Origin: Leifsonia sp. ku-ls
Lineage (GTDB): Bacteria > Actinomycetota > Actinomycetes > Actinomycetales > Microbacteriaceae
Direction of reading: 5' to 3'
Assembly: GCA_003367665.1 (NCBI GenBank)
Contig: QKXI01000003.1
Coordinates: forward strand, 285,512-349,511
DNA length: 64,000 nt
Shown: piece after piece, positions 25,698-33,470 of the stretch
Layout of the letters: the number at the start of each line of letters is the position of its first letter
How positions within the stretch are numbered: position 1 is the first letter of the stretch
Notes under the pieces: generated by a model
The model's input: the letters and a program-made list of their open reading frames with translations, nothing else
Databases searched by the model: none
Told to the model about the DNA's origin: nothing
Translations under genes and position numbers: made by a program

Positions 25698-26128
25698 TGA
25701 ACGCCTTCACCTCGGCCGCCGCCAAGCTCTCGGCCTACAACCGCGACAGCGTCCTCTCGGCCAGCCCCGCCCGGCTTCTCACCATGCTGTACGACCGGCT
25801 GCTGCTGGACCTCGCCCGCGGCGAGACCGCGCTCGCCGCCGAGCAGTGGCCGACGGCATGGGAGAACCTGCGGCACGCCGACCAGATCGTGGCCGAGCTC
25901 GCCGGCACCCTCCGGGTGGACCTGTGGGACGGCGCAGAGGGGCTGCTGCAGCTGTACGGCTACCTGGCCGACCTGATCGTCGGCGGCATGATCGAGCGGG
26001 ATGTCTCGAAGGTGCGCGAGGCGATCGCGCTGGCGGAGCCGCTGCGTCAGACCTGGCACGAGGCGGCGGCCCTGCTGCCTTCCGCGACCGCAGCGACCGG
26101 GATGGCGCGTGACCTCGGCGTCGCCTGA
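25694..26128 (+). CDS. fliS: Flagellin export chaperone FliS
   Basis: 144 residues. AYNRDSVLSASPARLLTMLYDRLLLDL is the FliS signature (the Y-x-L-x-S-P-x-x-L-x-x-M-L-Y pattern). It holds the flagellin C terminus unfolded in the cytosol until export. ATG 25694 overlaps the fliD stop, so its translation is coupled to fliD. Confidence 0.92.
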   Translation: MMNAFTSAAAKLSAYNRDSVLSASPARLLTMLYDRLLLDLARGETALAAEQWPTAWENLRHADQIVAELAGTLRVDLWDGAEGLLQLYGYLADLIVGGMIERDVSKVREAIALAEPLRQTWHEAAALLPSATAATGMARDLGVA

Positions 26129-26420
26129 GCCGGTCCGCGGCGACCTCGCCGGCTGGACGGAGGCGCTCGACCGGATGGAGTCGGAGCTGCACGGCGCGCT
26201 GGCGCAGGCGGAGCCGGTCCCCTGGCGTCCGCCGATCGGTCTCGGGCCCATCCCGGACGAGCTGCAGGAGCGGGCGGCGCGCCTGATCGAGGCGCAGCTG
26301 CACACGATGCGCTACCTCGAGGACGTGCGGCAGACGACCGCGCGTCACCTGGCGGCGGTGCGGGCTGTACCCCGGTCGGAGGCCGGACCGCACCCCGTGT
26401 ACTTCGATCTGATCGGCTGA
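26109..26420 (+). CDS. Small protein in the FliT position, unknown
   Basis: 103 residues from GTG 26109, overlapping the fliS end by 20 bases. Helical, with LAGWTEALDRMESELHGALAQ and ELQERAARLIEAQLHTMRYLED. In enterobacteria fliD-fliS is followed by fliT, the FliD chaperone. This gene has the right place and size but I see no sequence motif that proves it. No signal peptide. Likely part of the fliC-fliD-fliS mRNA. Confidence 0.6.
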   Translation: MTSASPEPVRGDLAGWTEALDRMESELHGALAQAEPVPWRPPIGLGPIPDELQERAARLIEAQLHTMRYLEDVRQTTARHLAAVRAVPRSEAGPHPVYFDLIG

Positions 26421-26682
26421 CTCCCCCACCGCGTTGTCCACCTGTGGATAACTCTGTGAAGAACGCGTGGAGTACTGGCATGATCGTGTGGAGGACACGC
26501 GCGGGATGTGTGGATTCTCAGATTCTCAGGATCTGAAAATACCGTCTGATCTGCGGTTTTGCGCGCGCACCGCTGCAGTCGAAGCTGTCTTCGAAAACAC
26601 ACGGGTGTAATTCACATCGGGGTACACGCTGTGGATGACGGTGTGGGCAATCGGCCCACGAACATCCGCCGACCGGAGTGCC
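26421..26682. other. Noncoding leader region upstream of flgB
   Basis: Part of a gene-free stretch of 359 bases between the fliT-like gene and flgB, noticeably less GC-rich than its surroundings. It holds a palindrome GTTGTCCAC-CT-GTGGATAAC (26434-26453, including a DnaA-box-like TGTGGATAA on the minus strand), a tandem repeat GATTCTCAGATTCTCA near 26514, and stretches such as CTGAAAATACC. No ORF with coding character. It ends at the sigma-28 promoter and may bind a regulator of the flgB operon. Confidence 0.5.
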
Positions 26683-26709
26683 TAACGTCCGGGGGAGACG
26701 TGCCGATAA
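26683..26709 (+). promoter_or_regulatory. Sigma-28 promoter of the flgB operon
   Basis: TAAC (26683-26686), 15 bases, GCCGATAA (26702-26709), in the context TGCCTAACG. 70 bases before the flgB start codon. Drives flgB through flgE, about 9.9 kb. Confidence 0.88.
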
Positions 26710-26779
26710 CTCAGATCGAGCACGGATCGCTCATCGAACTGGCCACGGATGGGCCGCCCCACGACCCTGGAGTGCAGCT

Positions 26780-27121
26780 GTGCTCGAATCCGTGACCAGC
26801 GCCGCCCTCGCGAGCGCCCTCGACGGCCTCGCCGCGCGCCAACGCGCCATCGCGAACAACATCGCCAACGTCAACACCCCGGGCTACACCGCCGAGCGGG
26901 TGTCCTTCGAGGCGGCGCTCGCCGCGTCCGTCGCCGAGCACGACGGTCACGCCACCGCGACCACCGCGCGCTCGCTCGAGCCGACCCGACTCGACGGCAA
27001 CAACGTCAACCTCGACACCGAGACCCTCTCGAACGTGGACACCGTGCTGCGGTTCCAGTTCGCCTCCCAGGCGGCCGGCAACCAGTTCTCCGCCATCCGC
27101 GCCGCCCTGAAGACCGTCTGA
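26780..27121 (+). CDS. flgB: Flagellar proximal rod protein FlgB
   Basis: 113 residues from GTG 26780 (GGAG 9 bases upstream). The rod signature RQRAIANNIANVNTPGYTA is in the N-terminal helix region; the C-terminal helix is NVDTVLRFQFASQAAGNQF. First gene of the long basal-body operon and, with FlgC, forms the axial rod. Confidence 0.92.
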   Translation: MLESVTSAALASALDGLAARQRAIANNIANVNTPGYTAERVSFEAALAASVAEHDGHATATTARSLEPTRLDGNNVNLDTETLSNVDTVLRFQFASQAAGNQFSAIRAALKTV

Positions 27122-27145
27122 CGCCGGACAACGAGGAGCACTCAC

Positions 27146-27538
27146 ATGACCTTCGACGCCATCGGGATCGCCGGGACGGGCCTGACCCTGCACCGGCACT
27201 GGCTGGACGCCATCTCCGACAACCTCGCCAACATCAACACCGCGAAGCCCACGGACGGCGCCGCCTTCCAGGCGCGGTACGTCGTCGCCCAGGAGGGCCA
27301 GGGCGTCTCCGGCGTCTACGTCGCGGGCGCGGCCTACGGCAGCGCGGAGGGCCGCATGGTCTACGAGCCGGACAACCCCGTCGCCGACGCCAACGGCTAC
27401 GTCCGCTACCCGGACATCGACCTGTCCGAGCAGATGGGGTCGCTCATCATGGCCCAGCGCGGCTACCAGGCCAACGCGGCGGTCGTCGACCGCGCGAAGG
27501 AGACCTACCAGGCGGCCCTGCAGATCGGGAGGAACTGA
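27146..27538 (+). CDS. flgC: Flagellar proximal rod protein FlgC
   Basis: 130 residues. HWLDAISDNLANINTAKPTDGAAFQ is the N-terminal rod motif, and PDIDLSEQMGSLIMAQRGYQA the C-terminal one. Structural rod component. Its stop overlaps the fliE start by one base (TGATG), giving tight coupling. Confidence 0.93.
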   Translation: MTFDAIGIAGTGLTLHRHWLDAISDNLANINTAKPTDGAAFQARYVVAQEGQGVSGVYVAGAAYGSAEGRMVYEPDNPVADANGYVRYPDIDLSEQMGSLIMAQRGYQANAAVVDRAKETYQAALQIGRN

Positions 27539-27843
27539 TGCCCATCCCCGCCATCGGCGCGATCTCCGGGATCGGCGCCGGCACCGGCGTCCAGGCCGCC
27601 TCGGGCACTCAGTCGACCGGGGGAGCGGCCTTCGGGAACGCCCTCACCGGAGCGATCGACAACCTCCAGCAGCTGCAGGGCACGAGCGACAAGCTCGCCA
27701 TCCAGGCCGTCACCGGCAACCTCGACGACATCCATGACGCCACGCTCGCCTCGACGCGCGCCCAGGTGACGCTGGAGCTCGTGGCCGGCGTGCGCAACAA
27801 GGCCGTCGACGCGTTCAACGAGATCATGCGGATGCAGGCCTGA
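27538..27843 (+). CDS. fliE: Flagellar hook-basal body protein FliE
   Basis: 101 residues. The C-terminal half, GNLDDIHDATLASTRAQVTLELVAGVRNKAVDAFNEIMRMQ (conserved helix), is the FliE signature; the N-terminal half is Gly/Ala-rich. Joins the MS ring (FliF) to the rod. Overlaps both neighbours by one base. Confidence 0.92.
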   Translation: MPIPAIGAISGIGAGTGVQAASGTQSTGGAAFGNALTGAIDNLQQLQGTSDKLAIQAVTGNLDDIHDATLASTRAQVTLELVAGVRNKAVDAFNEIMRMQA

Positions 27844-29444
27844 TGCCCCAGCAGGTGACCAGCTTCTTCCGGCGGATCGGCGACACGATCCGCGGCTTCA
27901 GCGTGGCCCAGCGGGTCATCGCCATCATCGGCGTCGCCGTGGTGGCGCTCGGCGTGACCGGGATCGCGATGTGGGCCTCGCAGCCGTCGTACACGCCGCT
28001 GTTCTCCGGCGTTGCTGCGTCGGACGCCTCCGCGATCGTCGACCAGCTGCGCACCGACGGCGTGCCGTACCAGCTCACCGACGGCGGCTCGACCATCCTC
28101 GTCCCGCAGGAGAAGGTCTACGACGAGCGGCTGAAGGCGGCGTCGGCGGGGTTGCCGGCCTCCACCACCGGCGGCTACTCGCTGCTCGACAAGATGGGCG
28201 TCACGTCGTCCGAGTTCCAGCAGAACGTCACGTACAAGCGGGCGATGGAGGGAGAGCTCGGCAACACCATCGGCGCGATGAAGGGCGTCAAGACGGCGTC
28301 GGTGCGGCTCGCCATCCCGGAGGAGACGGTGTTCGCCTCCGAGAAGAAGGACCCGACGGCATCGGTGTTCGTCGAGACGCAGAACGGCGTCACCCTCACC
28401 GCCGACCAGGTGCAGGCGATCGTGCACCTCACCAGCGCAGCCGTCCCCGGGATGAAGCCCACCGACGTCGCCGTGGTCGACGCCGACGGCACGGTGCTCA
28501 GCACGGTCGGCGGCGGGGCGACCGGGGGAGCGGACAAGCAGGCGAGCGACTACGAGACGCGGGTGAAGACCGCGGTGCAGCAGATGCTCGACAAGGTCGT
28601 CGGCGCGGGTAACGCGACCGTCGCCGTGGCGGCCGACGTCAGCACCGAGAGCGCCCAGCGCACGGAGGAGTCGTACACCGCGCCGACCAACGCGCCGTCG
28701 CTCAGCGAGACGAGCCAGAAGGAGACCTACACCGGCTCCGGCGGCAGCAACGCCGGCGTGCTCGGGCCCGACAACATCGCGGTGCCCAACGGCACGAACG
28801 GCAACGGCACCTTCAACTCCGAGTCGAGCACGAAGGACAACGCGGTCGACAAGGTGACAGAGCAGCGCACCATCCCTGCGGGCGCGATCAACCGGCAGAC
28901 CGTGTCGGTCGCGCTCAACTCGGACGCCGTCGGCGGCGTCAGCGCCAACGAGATCCGCAACCTGGTGAACGCGGCGGCCGGCATCGACACCAAGCGCGGC
29001 GACTCGGTGAGCGTCGAGATGGTGCCGTTCAGCAAGGCGGGCGCGACGGAGGCGGCGAAGGCGCTGCAGGAGGCGAAGGACGCCGCGGCGGCGGACCAGC
29101 TCACCAGCATCATCCGCACCTCGCTCATCGCCGGCGCGATCGTCGCGGCTGCGATCATCGCGTTCGCCCTGTTCCGCCGCAGCCGCAAGCGTTCGGCGGA
29201 GCTGGCGGCGCTGGAGCAGGACACGGAGTCGCTCGCGCTCGACGCCGGCACGTTCCCGATCGCGCTGGAGCAGGCGGCGCCGACCGTGCCGATGCAGCTC
29301 GACCCCATCCCGGACCCGACGCCCGACCCGGCCGAGCTCGAGGCGGACCGCCGCCGCGCCGAGATCGAGGCGCTCGCCGAGCGCGACCCGCAGCGCACGG
29401 CCGAGTTCCTGCGCAGCCTGATGGATGACAGGGCCGGCGTATGA
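27843..29444 (+). CDS. fliF: Flagellar MS-ring protein FliF
   Basis: 533 residues. Two membrane segments bracket an extracytoplasmic ring-building region: AQRVIAIIGVAVVALGVTGI (about 21-40) and SLIAGAIVAAAIIAFALF (about 424-441). YTPLFSGVAASDASAIVDQL and the SYE-type ring-building motifs are recognisable. The C-terminal cytosolic tail binds FliG (PADPAELEADRRRAEIEAL-like end). The first ring built in assembly. Overlaps fliG by 4 bases. Confidence 0.94.
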   Translation: MPQQVTSFFRRIGDTIRGFSVAQRVIAIIGVAVVALGVTGIAMWASQPSYTPLFSGVAASDASAIVDQLRTDGVPYQLTDGGSTILVPQEKVYDERLKAASAGLPASTTGGYSLLDKMGVTSSEFQQNVTYKRAMEGELGNTIGAMKGVKTASVRLAIPEETVFASEKKDPTASVFVETQNGVTLTADQVQAIVHLTSAAVPGMKPTDVAVVDADGTVLSTVGGGATGGADKQASDYETRVKTAVQQMLDKVVGAGNATVAVAADVSTESAQRTEESYTAPTNAPSLSETSQKETYTGSGGSNAGVLGPDNIAVPNGTNGNGTFNSESSTKDNAVDKVTEQRTIPAGAINRQTVSVALNSDAVGGVSANEIRNLVNAAAGIDTKRGDSVSVEMVPFSKAGATEAAKALQEAKDAAAADQLTSIIRTSLIAGAIVAAAIIAFALFRRSRKRSAELAALEQDTESLALDAGTFPIALEQAAPTVPMQLDPIPDPTPDPAELEADRRRAEIEALAERDPQRTAEFLRSLMDDRAGV

Positions 29445-30451
29445 GCGCGGCACTGACCGGGGCGCAGAAGGTCGCCGTCGTGCTGATGAACATGGATCAG
29501 CAGCGCGCGGCCCAGGTGATGAAACAGTTCTCCGACGAGGAGGCCGACGAGATCACCGCCGAGATCCTCCGGCTGCGCCGGGTCGACCCCGGGGTGGCCG
29601 AGAAGGCGCTCAGCGAGTTCCACGAGCTCGCGACGCACGGCACGGTGACCACGCGCGGTGGACGCGACATCGCGGTCGGGCTGCTGGAGGCCTCCTTCGG
29701 GGCGGAGCGCGCGACCGGCGTGCTCAACCGGGTGGCGTCCAACCTGGCGGGCAAGCAGTTCGAGTTCCTGGATGCGGTCGAGCCGGGGCAGGTGCAGATG
29801 CTGCTCGCGGGCGAGCTGCCGCAGACCAGCGCCCTGGTGCTCGCGCACCTGCGCGCCGACCACGCCTCGCGCATCCTCGCGGGTCTCGACGACGCCACCC
29901 GCACGGAGGTCGCGCACGCGATCGCCACGATGGGCTCGCCGAGCCCCGACGCGGTGCGGGTCGTCGCCGAGACGCTCAAGCAGCGCGCCAGCGCGGTCGT
30001 GTCGTCGCGCACCGCCTCCGACGCGGTCGGGGGAGTGCAGCCGCTGGTCGACATCATCAACCGGGCGGACGCGGCCACCGAGAAGGCCCTGCTGGAGGCG
30101 CTGGAGGCGCGCGACCCGCAGCTGGCAGAGGAGGTCCGCTCGCGGATGCTGACCTTCGACGACATCGTCCGGCTGGAGGCGAGGGACGTGCAGCAGGTGC
30201 TGCGCGGCCTCGACGCGGCGGTGCTGGCCGTCGCGATGAAGGGCGCACCGCCCGCGGTCGTGGAGGTCATCACCTCGAACCTGTCCGAGCGCAACCGCGA
30301 GGTGCTGGAGGACGAGGTGCGCATCCTCGGCCCGGTGCGTCTCTCGCAGGTGGAGGACGCGCGCGCCGAGATCGTGCGCGCCATCCGCGACCTGGAGGCC
30401 AGCGGCGCCATCACCGTGCAGCGCAGCGACGAGGACGCGTATGTCGAGTGA
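29441..30451 (+). CDS. fliG: Flagellar motor switch protein FliG
   Basis: 336 residues. The N-terminal GAQKVAVVLMNMDQQRAAQVMKQF binds FliF; the middle EHPQT-like hydrophobic helix and the C-terminal torque domain (FDDIVRLEARDVQQVLRG and KGAPPAVVEVITSNLSERN) carry the charged residues that meet MotA. Cytosolic rotor of the C ring. Overlaps fliH by 11 bases. Confidence 0.94.
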   Translation: MSAALTGAQKVAVVLMNMDQQRAAQVMKQFSDEEADEITAEILRLRRVDPGVAEKALSEFHELATHGTVTTRGGRDIAVGLLEASFGAERATGVLNRVASNLAGKQFEFLDAVEPGQVQMLLAGELPQTSALVLAHLRADHASRILAGLDDATRTEVAHAIATMGSPSPDAVRVVAETLKQRASAVVSSRTASDAVGGVQPLVDIINRADAATEKALLEALEARDPQLAEEVRSRMLTFDDIVRLEARDVQQVLRGLDAAVLAVAMKGAPPAVVEVITSNLSERNREVLEDEVRILGPVRLSQVEDARAEIVRAIRDLEASGAITVQRSDEDAYVE

Positions 30452-31046
30452 CGCCGCCGTCGGCTTCGAGCCCCTGACCGTCCCGGTGATCGCCGAGACG
30501 GAGCAGGAGCGTGTCGCCATGGCCGCCGCCCGCTCGCGCGGCTACGCGGCCGGGTACGCCGAGGGCCGGCGTGCGGCCGCGGCGGAGCAGCAGCGCTGGC
30601 TGGCCGAGGCGGAGGACGCCAGGGCGGCGGAGAGCGCCGAGGCGGCGGACAGGATCGCGGTGCTCGCCGCGGCGCTGCGCACGGCGGCCGTCGAGCTGCG
30701 CGAGGCCACGGTGCCGGTGCTCGCCGAGGCGGAGGCGGAGCTGACCGCCGCGGCCTTCGAGCTGGCCACGGCCGTGGTCGGCGACGCCCTGCAGGACAGA
30801 CTCACCGCCGCCCGCGCCGCCGTCGCGCGCGTGCAGGCGGCGGCCGCGCCGGGCGTCGTCCCCGTCGTTCGGCTGCACCCGGACGATGTCGCCGCGTTGC
30901 AGGCCGCCGGTCTATCGTCCGATGGGATGCAGCTGGTGGCCGACCCTGCGCTCCACCGTGGCGACGCGGTCGGCGAGCTGCCGAACGGCTGGCTGGACGC
31001 GCGCATCCGCGCGGCCCTCCAGCGCGCGAGGGAGGCGCTGTCGTGA
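30441..31046 (+). CDS. fliH: Flagellar export apparatus protein FliH
   Basis: 201 residues, Ala/Glu-rich. GYAAGYAEGRRAAAAEQQRW is the FliH GxxxG-rich helix, followed by a long coiled coil and a C-terminal region resembling V-ATPase subunit E (VVRLHPDDVAALQ). Regulates the ATPase FliI. Identity rests on this pattern and on its place between fliG and fliI. Confidence 0.85.
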   Translation: MSSDAAVGFEPLTVPVIAETEQERVAMAAARSRGYAAGYAEGRRAAAAEQQRWLAEAEDARAAESAEAADRIAVLAAALRTAAVELREATVPVLAEAEAELTAAAFELATAVVGDALQDRLTAARAAVARVQAAAAPGVVPVVRLHPDDVAALQAAGLSSDGMQLVADPALHRGDAVGELPNGWLDARIRAALQRAREALS

Positions 31047-32356
31047 GCGCCGTGCTGAGCCGCTGGGGGTCCGCCGTCGACGCGGCGGCGGTCGAGCGCG
31101 TCGGACGAGTGACCGCCGTGCTCGGCCTCAGCGCCGAGCTGGAGGGCGTGCCCGCGGCTCTCGGCGACGTCGTCGTGATCGGGGACGATCCGGGCGTGCA
31201 CGCCGAGGTGGTCGCCACGACCGCCGACCGGGTGCGGGTCATGCCCTACGGACCGCTGACCGGAGTCGCGGCCGGTGCGCCGGCCCGCGCGGTCAGCGCG
31301 CCCCTGCTCGTCCCGACCGGACGCGGGATCCTCGGCCGCGTCATCGACGCACTCGGCCGGCCGGTCGACGGCCGCGGACCGATCGAGCCGGACGGCTTCG
31401 TGCCGCTCGGCAACCGCGCGCCGGACGCGATGCGCCGCGCGCGCATCCTGCAGCCGCTCGGGCTCGGCGTCCGGGTGCTCGACACCATGGTCACGACCGG
31501 TCGCGGCCAACGGCTCGGGCTCTTCGCCGGCTCCGGGGTCGGCAAGTCGTCCCTGCTGTCGATGATCGCCCGCGGGACGGAGGCGCAGGTGTCCGTGATC
31601 GCCCTGGTGGGGGAGCGCGGACGCGAAGTGCGCGAGTTCCTCGAGGACGACCTGGGGCCGGCCGGCCTCGCCCGCTCCGTCGTCGTCGTCGCGACCTCCG
31701 ACGAGCCGGCCGTCATGCGCCTGCGGGCCGCGTTCGCCGCGACGAGGATCGCCGAGGCCTTCCGCGACGAGGGCGCCGACGTCGTCCTGATGATGGACTC
31801 GCTCACGCGCGTCGCGATGGCCCAGCGCGAGATCGGCCTGTCGGCGGGCGAGCCCCCCGCGACGCGCGGGTACCCGCCGTCGACGTTCTCGCTCCTCGCC
31901 CAGCTGCTGGAGCGCGCGGGCACGGGCGAGACCGGCTCGATCACCGGCCTGTACACCGTGCTCGTGGACGGCGACGACCACAACGAGCCGATCGCCGACG
32001 CCGCCCGCTCCATCCTTGACGGGCACGTGGTGCTCGACCGGCGGCTGGCGGTGGTCGGCCACTTCCCGTCCGTCGACGTGCTCGGGTCGGTCTCCCGGCT
32101 CGCCACGCGCGTGACGACGCCCGCGCAGCGCGCGGCCGCGGTCGCCCTGCGCGGCATCCTCGCCGCCAAGGTGGGCGCCCAGGACCTGCTCGACGTCGGC
32201 GCGTACAAGCCCGGAACGAACCCGAAGGTGGATGCCGCGGTGACGCACGCCGACGCCATCGACGCGTTCCTGCGGCAGGCGATCGACGAGCCGGCGCCGC
32301 CGGCCGAATCGTGGGCGCGGCTGGACGCGCTCAACGGGATGCTGGGAGGCGTGTGA
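31043..32356 (+). CDS. fliI: Flagellum-specific ATPase FliI
   Basis: 437 residues. Walker A GSGVGKSS (163-170), Walker B VVLMMDSLTRVAMAQREIGL, and the family motif PPATRGYPPSTFSLLAQLLE. Homohexameric ATPase of the flagellar type III export gate that unfolds and feeds substrates. GTG 31043 overlaps the fliH stop. Confidence 0.94.
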   Translation: MSAVLSRWGSAVDAAAVERVGRVTAVLGLSAELEGVPAALGDVVVIGDDPGVHAEVVATTADRVRVMPYGPLTGVAAGAPARAVSAPLLVPTGRGILGRVIDALGRPVDGRGPIEPDGFVPLGNRAPDAMRRARILQPLGLGVRVLDTMVTTGRGQRLGLFAGSGVGKSSLLSMIARGTEAQVSVIALVGERGREVREFLEDDLGPAGLARSVVVVATSDEPAVMRLRAAFAATRIAEAFRDEGADVVLMMDSLTRVAMAQREIGLSAGEPPATRGYPPSTFSLLAQLLERAGTGETGSITGLYTVLVDGDDHNEPIADAARSILDGHVVLDRRLAVVGHFPSVDVLGSVSRLATRVTTPAQRAAAVALRGILAAKVGAQDLLDVGAYKPGTNPKVDAAVTHADAIDAFLRQAIDEPAPPAESWARLDALNGMLGGV

Positions 32357-32790
32357 TGGCACGGGCGTTCGCACTCGCCGGTCTGCTGCGACTGCGGCAG
32401 ATCGAGAAGGAGCACGCGGCGAGCGACCTCGCCGCCGCCAACGCGCTCCGACGGGATGCCGGGGAGCGGCAGGCGCGCGCCATCGCCGCCCTGCACGCTG
32501 TTCCGGCGGAGGCGACCGACGCCGGCACGCTGTTCGCGATGGCGGCGGCGCGCGCCTCCAGCCGCAGCATGCTCGCCGACCTGACGGCGCTCGCCGCGGA
32601 GGCGGAGGCCGAGGCCGCGGTCGCCCAGGAGGCGTTCACCGAGGCCAAGAAGCGCGCGGTCGGGCTGGAGAAGCTCGAGACGCGTCACCGCCAGGAGGTC
32701 GCCGCGGGCGACCTGAGCGCGGAGCAGGCGGCCATCGACGAGATCGCGACCGGAGCCTGGCAGCGCGCCAGGGAAGGGGGAGAGGCATGA
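32356..32790 (+). CDS. fliJ: Flagellar export protein FliJ
   Basis: 144 residues, almost entirely an antiparallel coiled coil. MARAFALAGLLRLRQIEKEH is the FliJ-like start, and the body is rich in Ala/Glu heptads. Acts as the stalk inside FliI and escorts chaperones. ATG 32356 overlaps the fliI stop by one base. The sequence is poorly conserved across the family; position supports it. Confidence 0.85.
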   Translation: MARAFALAGLLRLRQIEKEHAASDLAAANALRRDAGERQARAIAALHAVPAEATDAGTLFAMAAARASSRSMLADLTALAAEAEAEAAVAQEAFTEAKKRAVGLEKLETRHRQEVAAGDLSAEQAAIDEIATGAWQRAREGGEA

Positions 32791-33470
32791 CCGTGACGGA
32801 TGCGATCGGGCGCATCGCGCAGATCCAGGCGACGCTGGTGCAACTCGACAGTGTCGGGAAGACGTCGACCGCGCGCACGGCGTCGACGGGGTCGGCAGCG
32901 GGTGCCTCCGCGACCTCGGCGACCGACTTCGCGTCGGCGCTCTCCGGTGCGCTCGGCGCGACGCAGGGCGCCTCGACCGGCGCGGTGACCGGTGCCGACG
33001 TGGTGGCCGACGCCAAGAAGTACCTCGGCGTGCCCTACGTCTTCGGCGGCACCAGCGCCTCCGGGCTGGACTGCTCCGGTCTCGTGCAGCGGGTGTTCAA
33101 GGACCTCGGCATCGACGTCCCGCGGCTGGTCTCCGGCCAGTCGAAGGTCGGCACCGAGGTGCCCTCGCTCGCACAGGCGCAGCCCGGCGACATCATCGTC
33201 ACCAACGGCGGCGAGCACATCGTGATCTACGCCGGCGACGGCAAGGTCATCCACGCTCCGAGCGAGGGACGCAACGTGAGCCTGGTGGACAACTGGATGA
33301 GCGACTCCGACATCGTGACCATCCGCCGCGTGGTTCCGCAGGCGGCGCCTGCGGCGGCGAGTGCCTCGGCGCTCTCTGCGCTGTCGGGGTCGGCGTCGTC
33401 CGGCTCAGCCGCCCAGGCGGACATGCTTCGGTCGCTGTTCGCCTCCCTGACGAGCGGGGGCTCCCTGTGA
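32787..33470 (+). CDS. NlpC/P60 peptidoglycan endopeptidase in the flagellar operon
   Basis: 227 residues. The NlpC/P60 domain (about 71-180) has catalytic Cys in SGLDCSGLV (C96), His in GEHIVIYAG (H144) and the third residue in HAPSEG (H156). It cuts cell-wall stem peptides. There is no N-terminal signal peptide. The first 65 residues are Ser/Thr/Ala-rich and look like a flagellar export leader, so the enzyme is probably secreted through the flagellar channel to let the rod pass the wall, as FlgJ does in proteobacteria. The C-terminal tail is low complexity. Overlaps fliJ and fliK by 4 bases each. Confidence 0.87.
   Translation: MTVTDAIGRIAQIQATLVQLDSVGKTSTARTASTGSAAGASATSATDFASALSGALGATQGASTGAVTGADVVADAKKYLGVPYVFGGTSASGLDCSGLVQRVFKDLGIDVPRLVSGQSKVGTEVPSLAQAQPGDIIVTNGGEHIVIYAGDGKVIHAPSEGRNVSLVDNWMSDSDIVTIRRVVPQAAPAAASASALSALSGSASSGSAAQADMLRSLFASLTSGGSL

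Noticed and set aside
26559-26795. A small open frame across the flgB promoter
   Set aside because: It runs through the sigma-28 promoter and the flgB start in another frame and resembles no protein.
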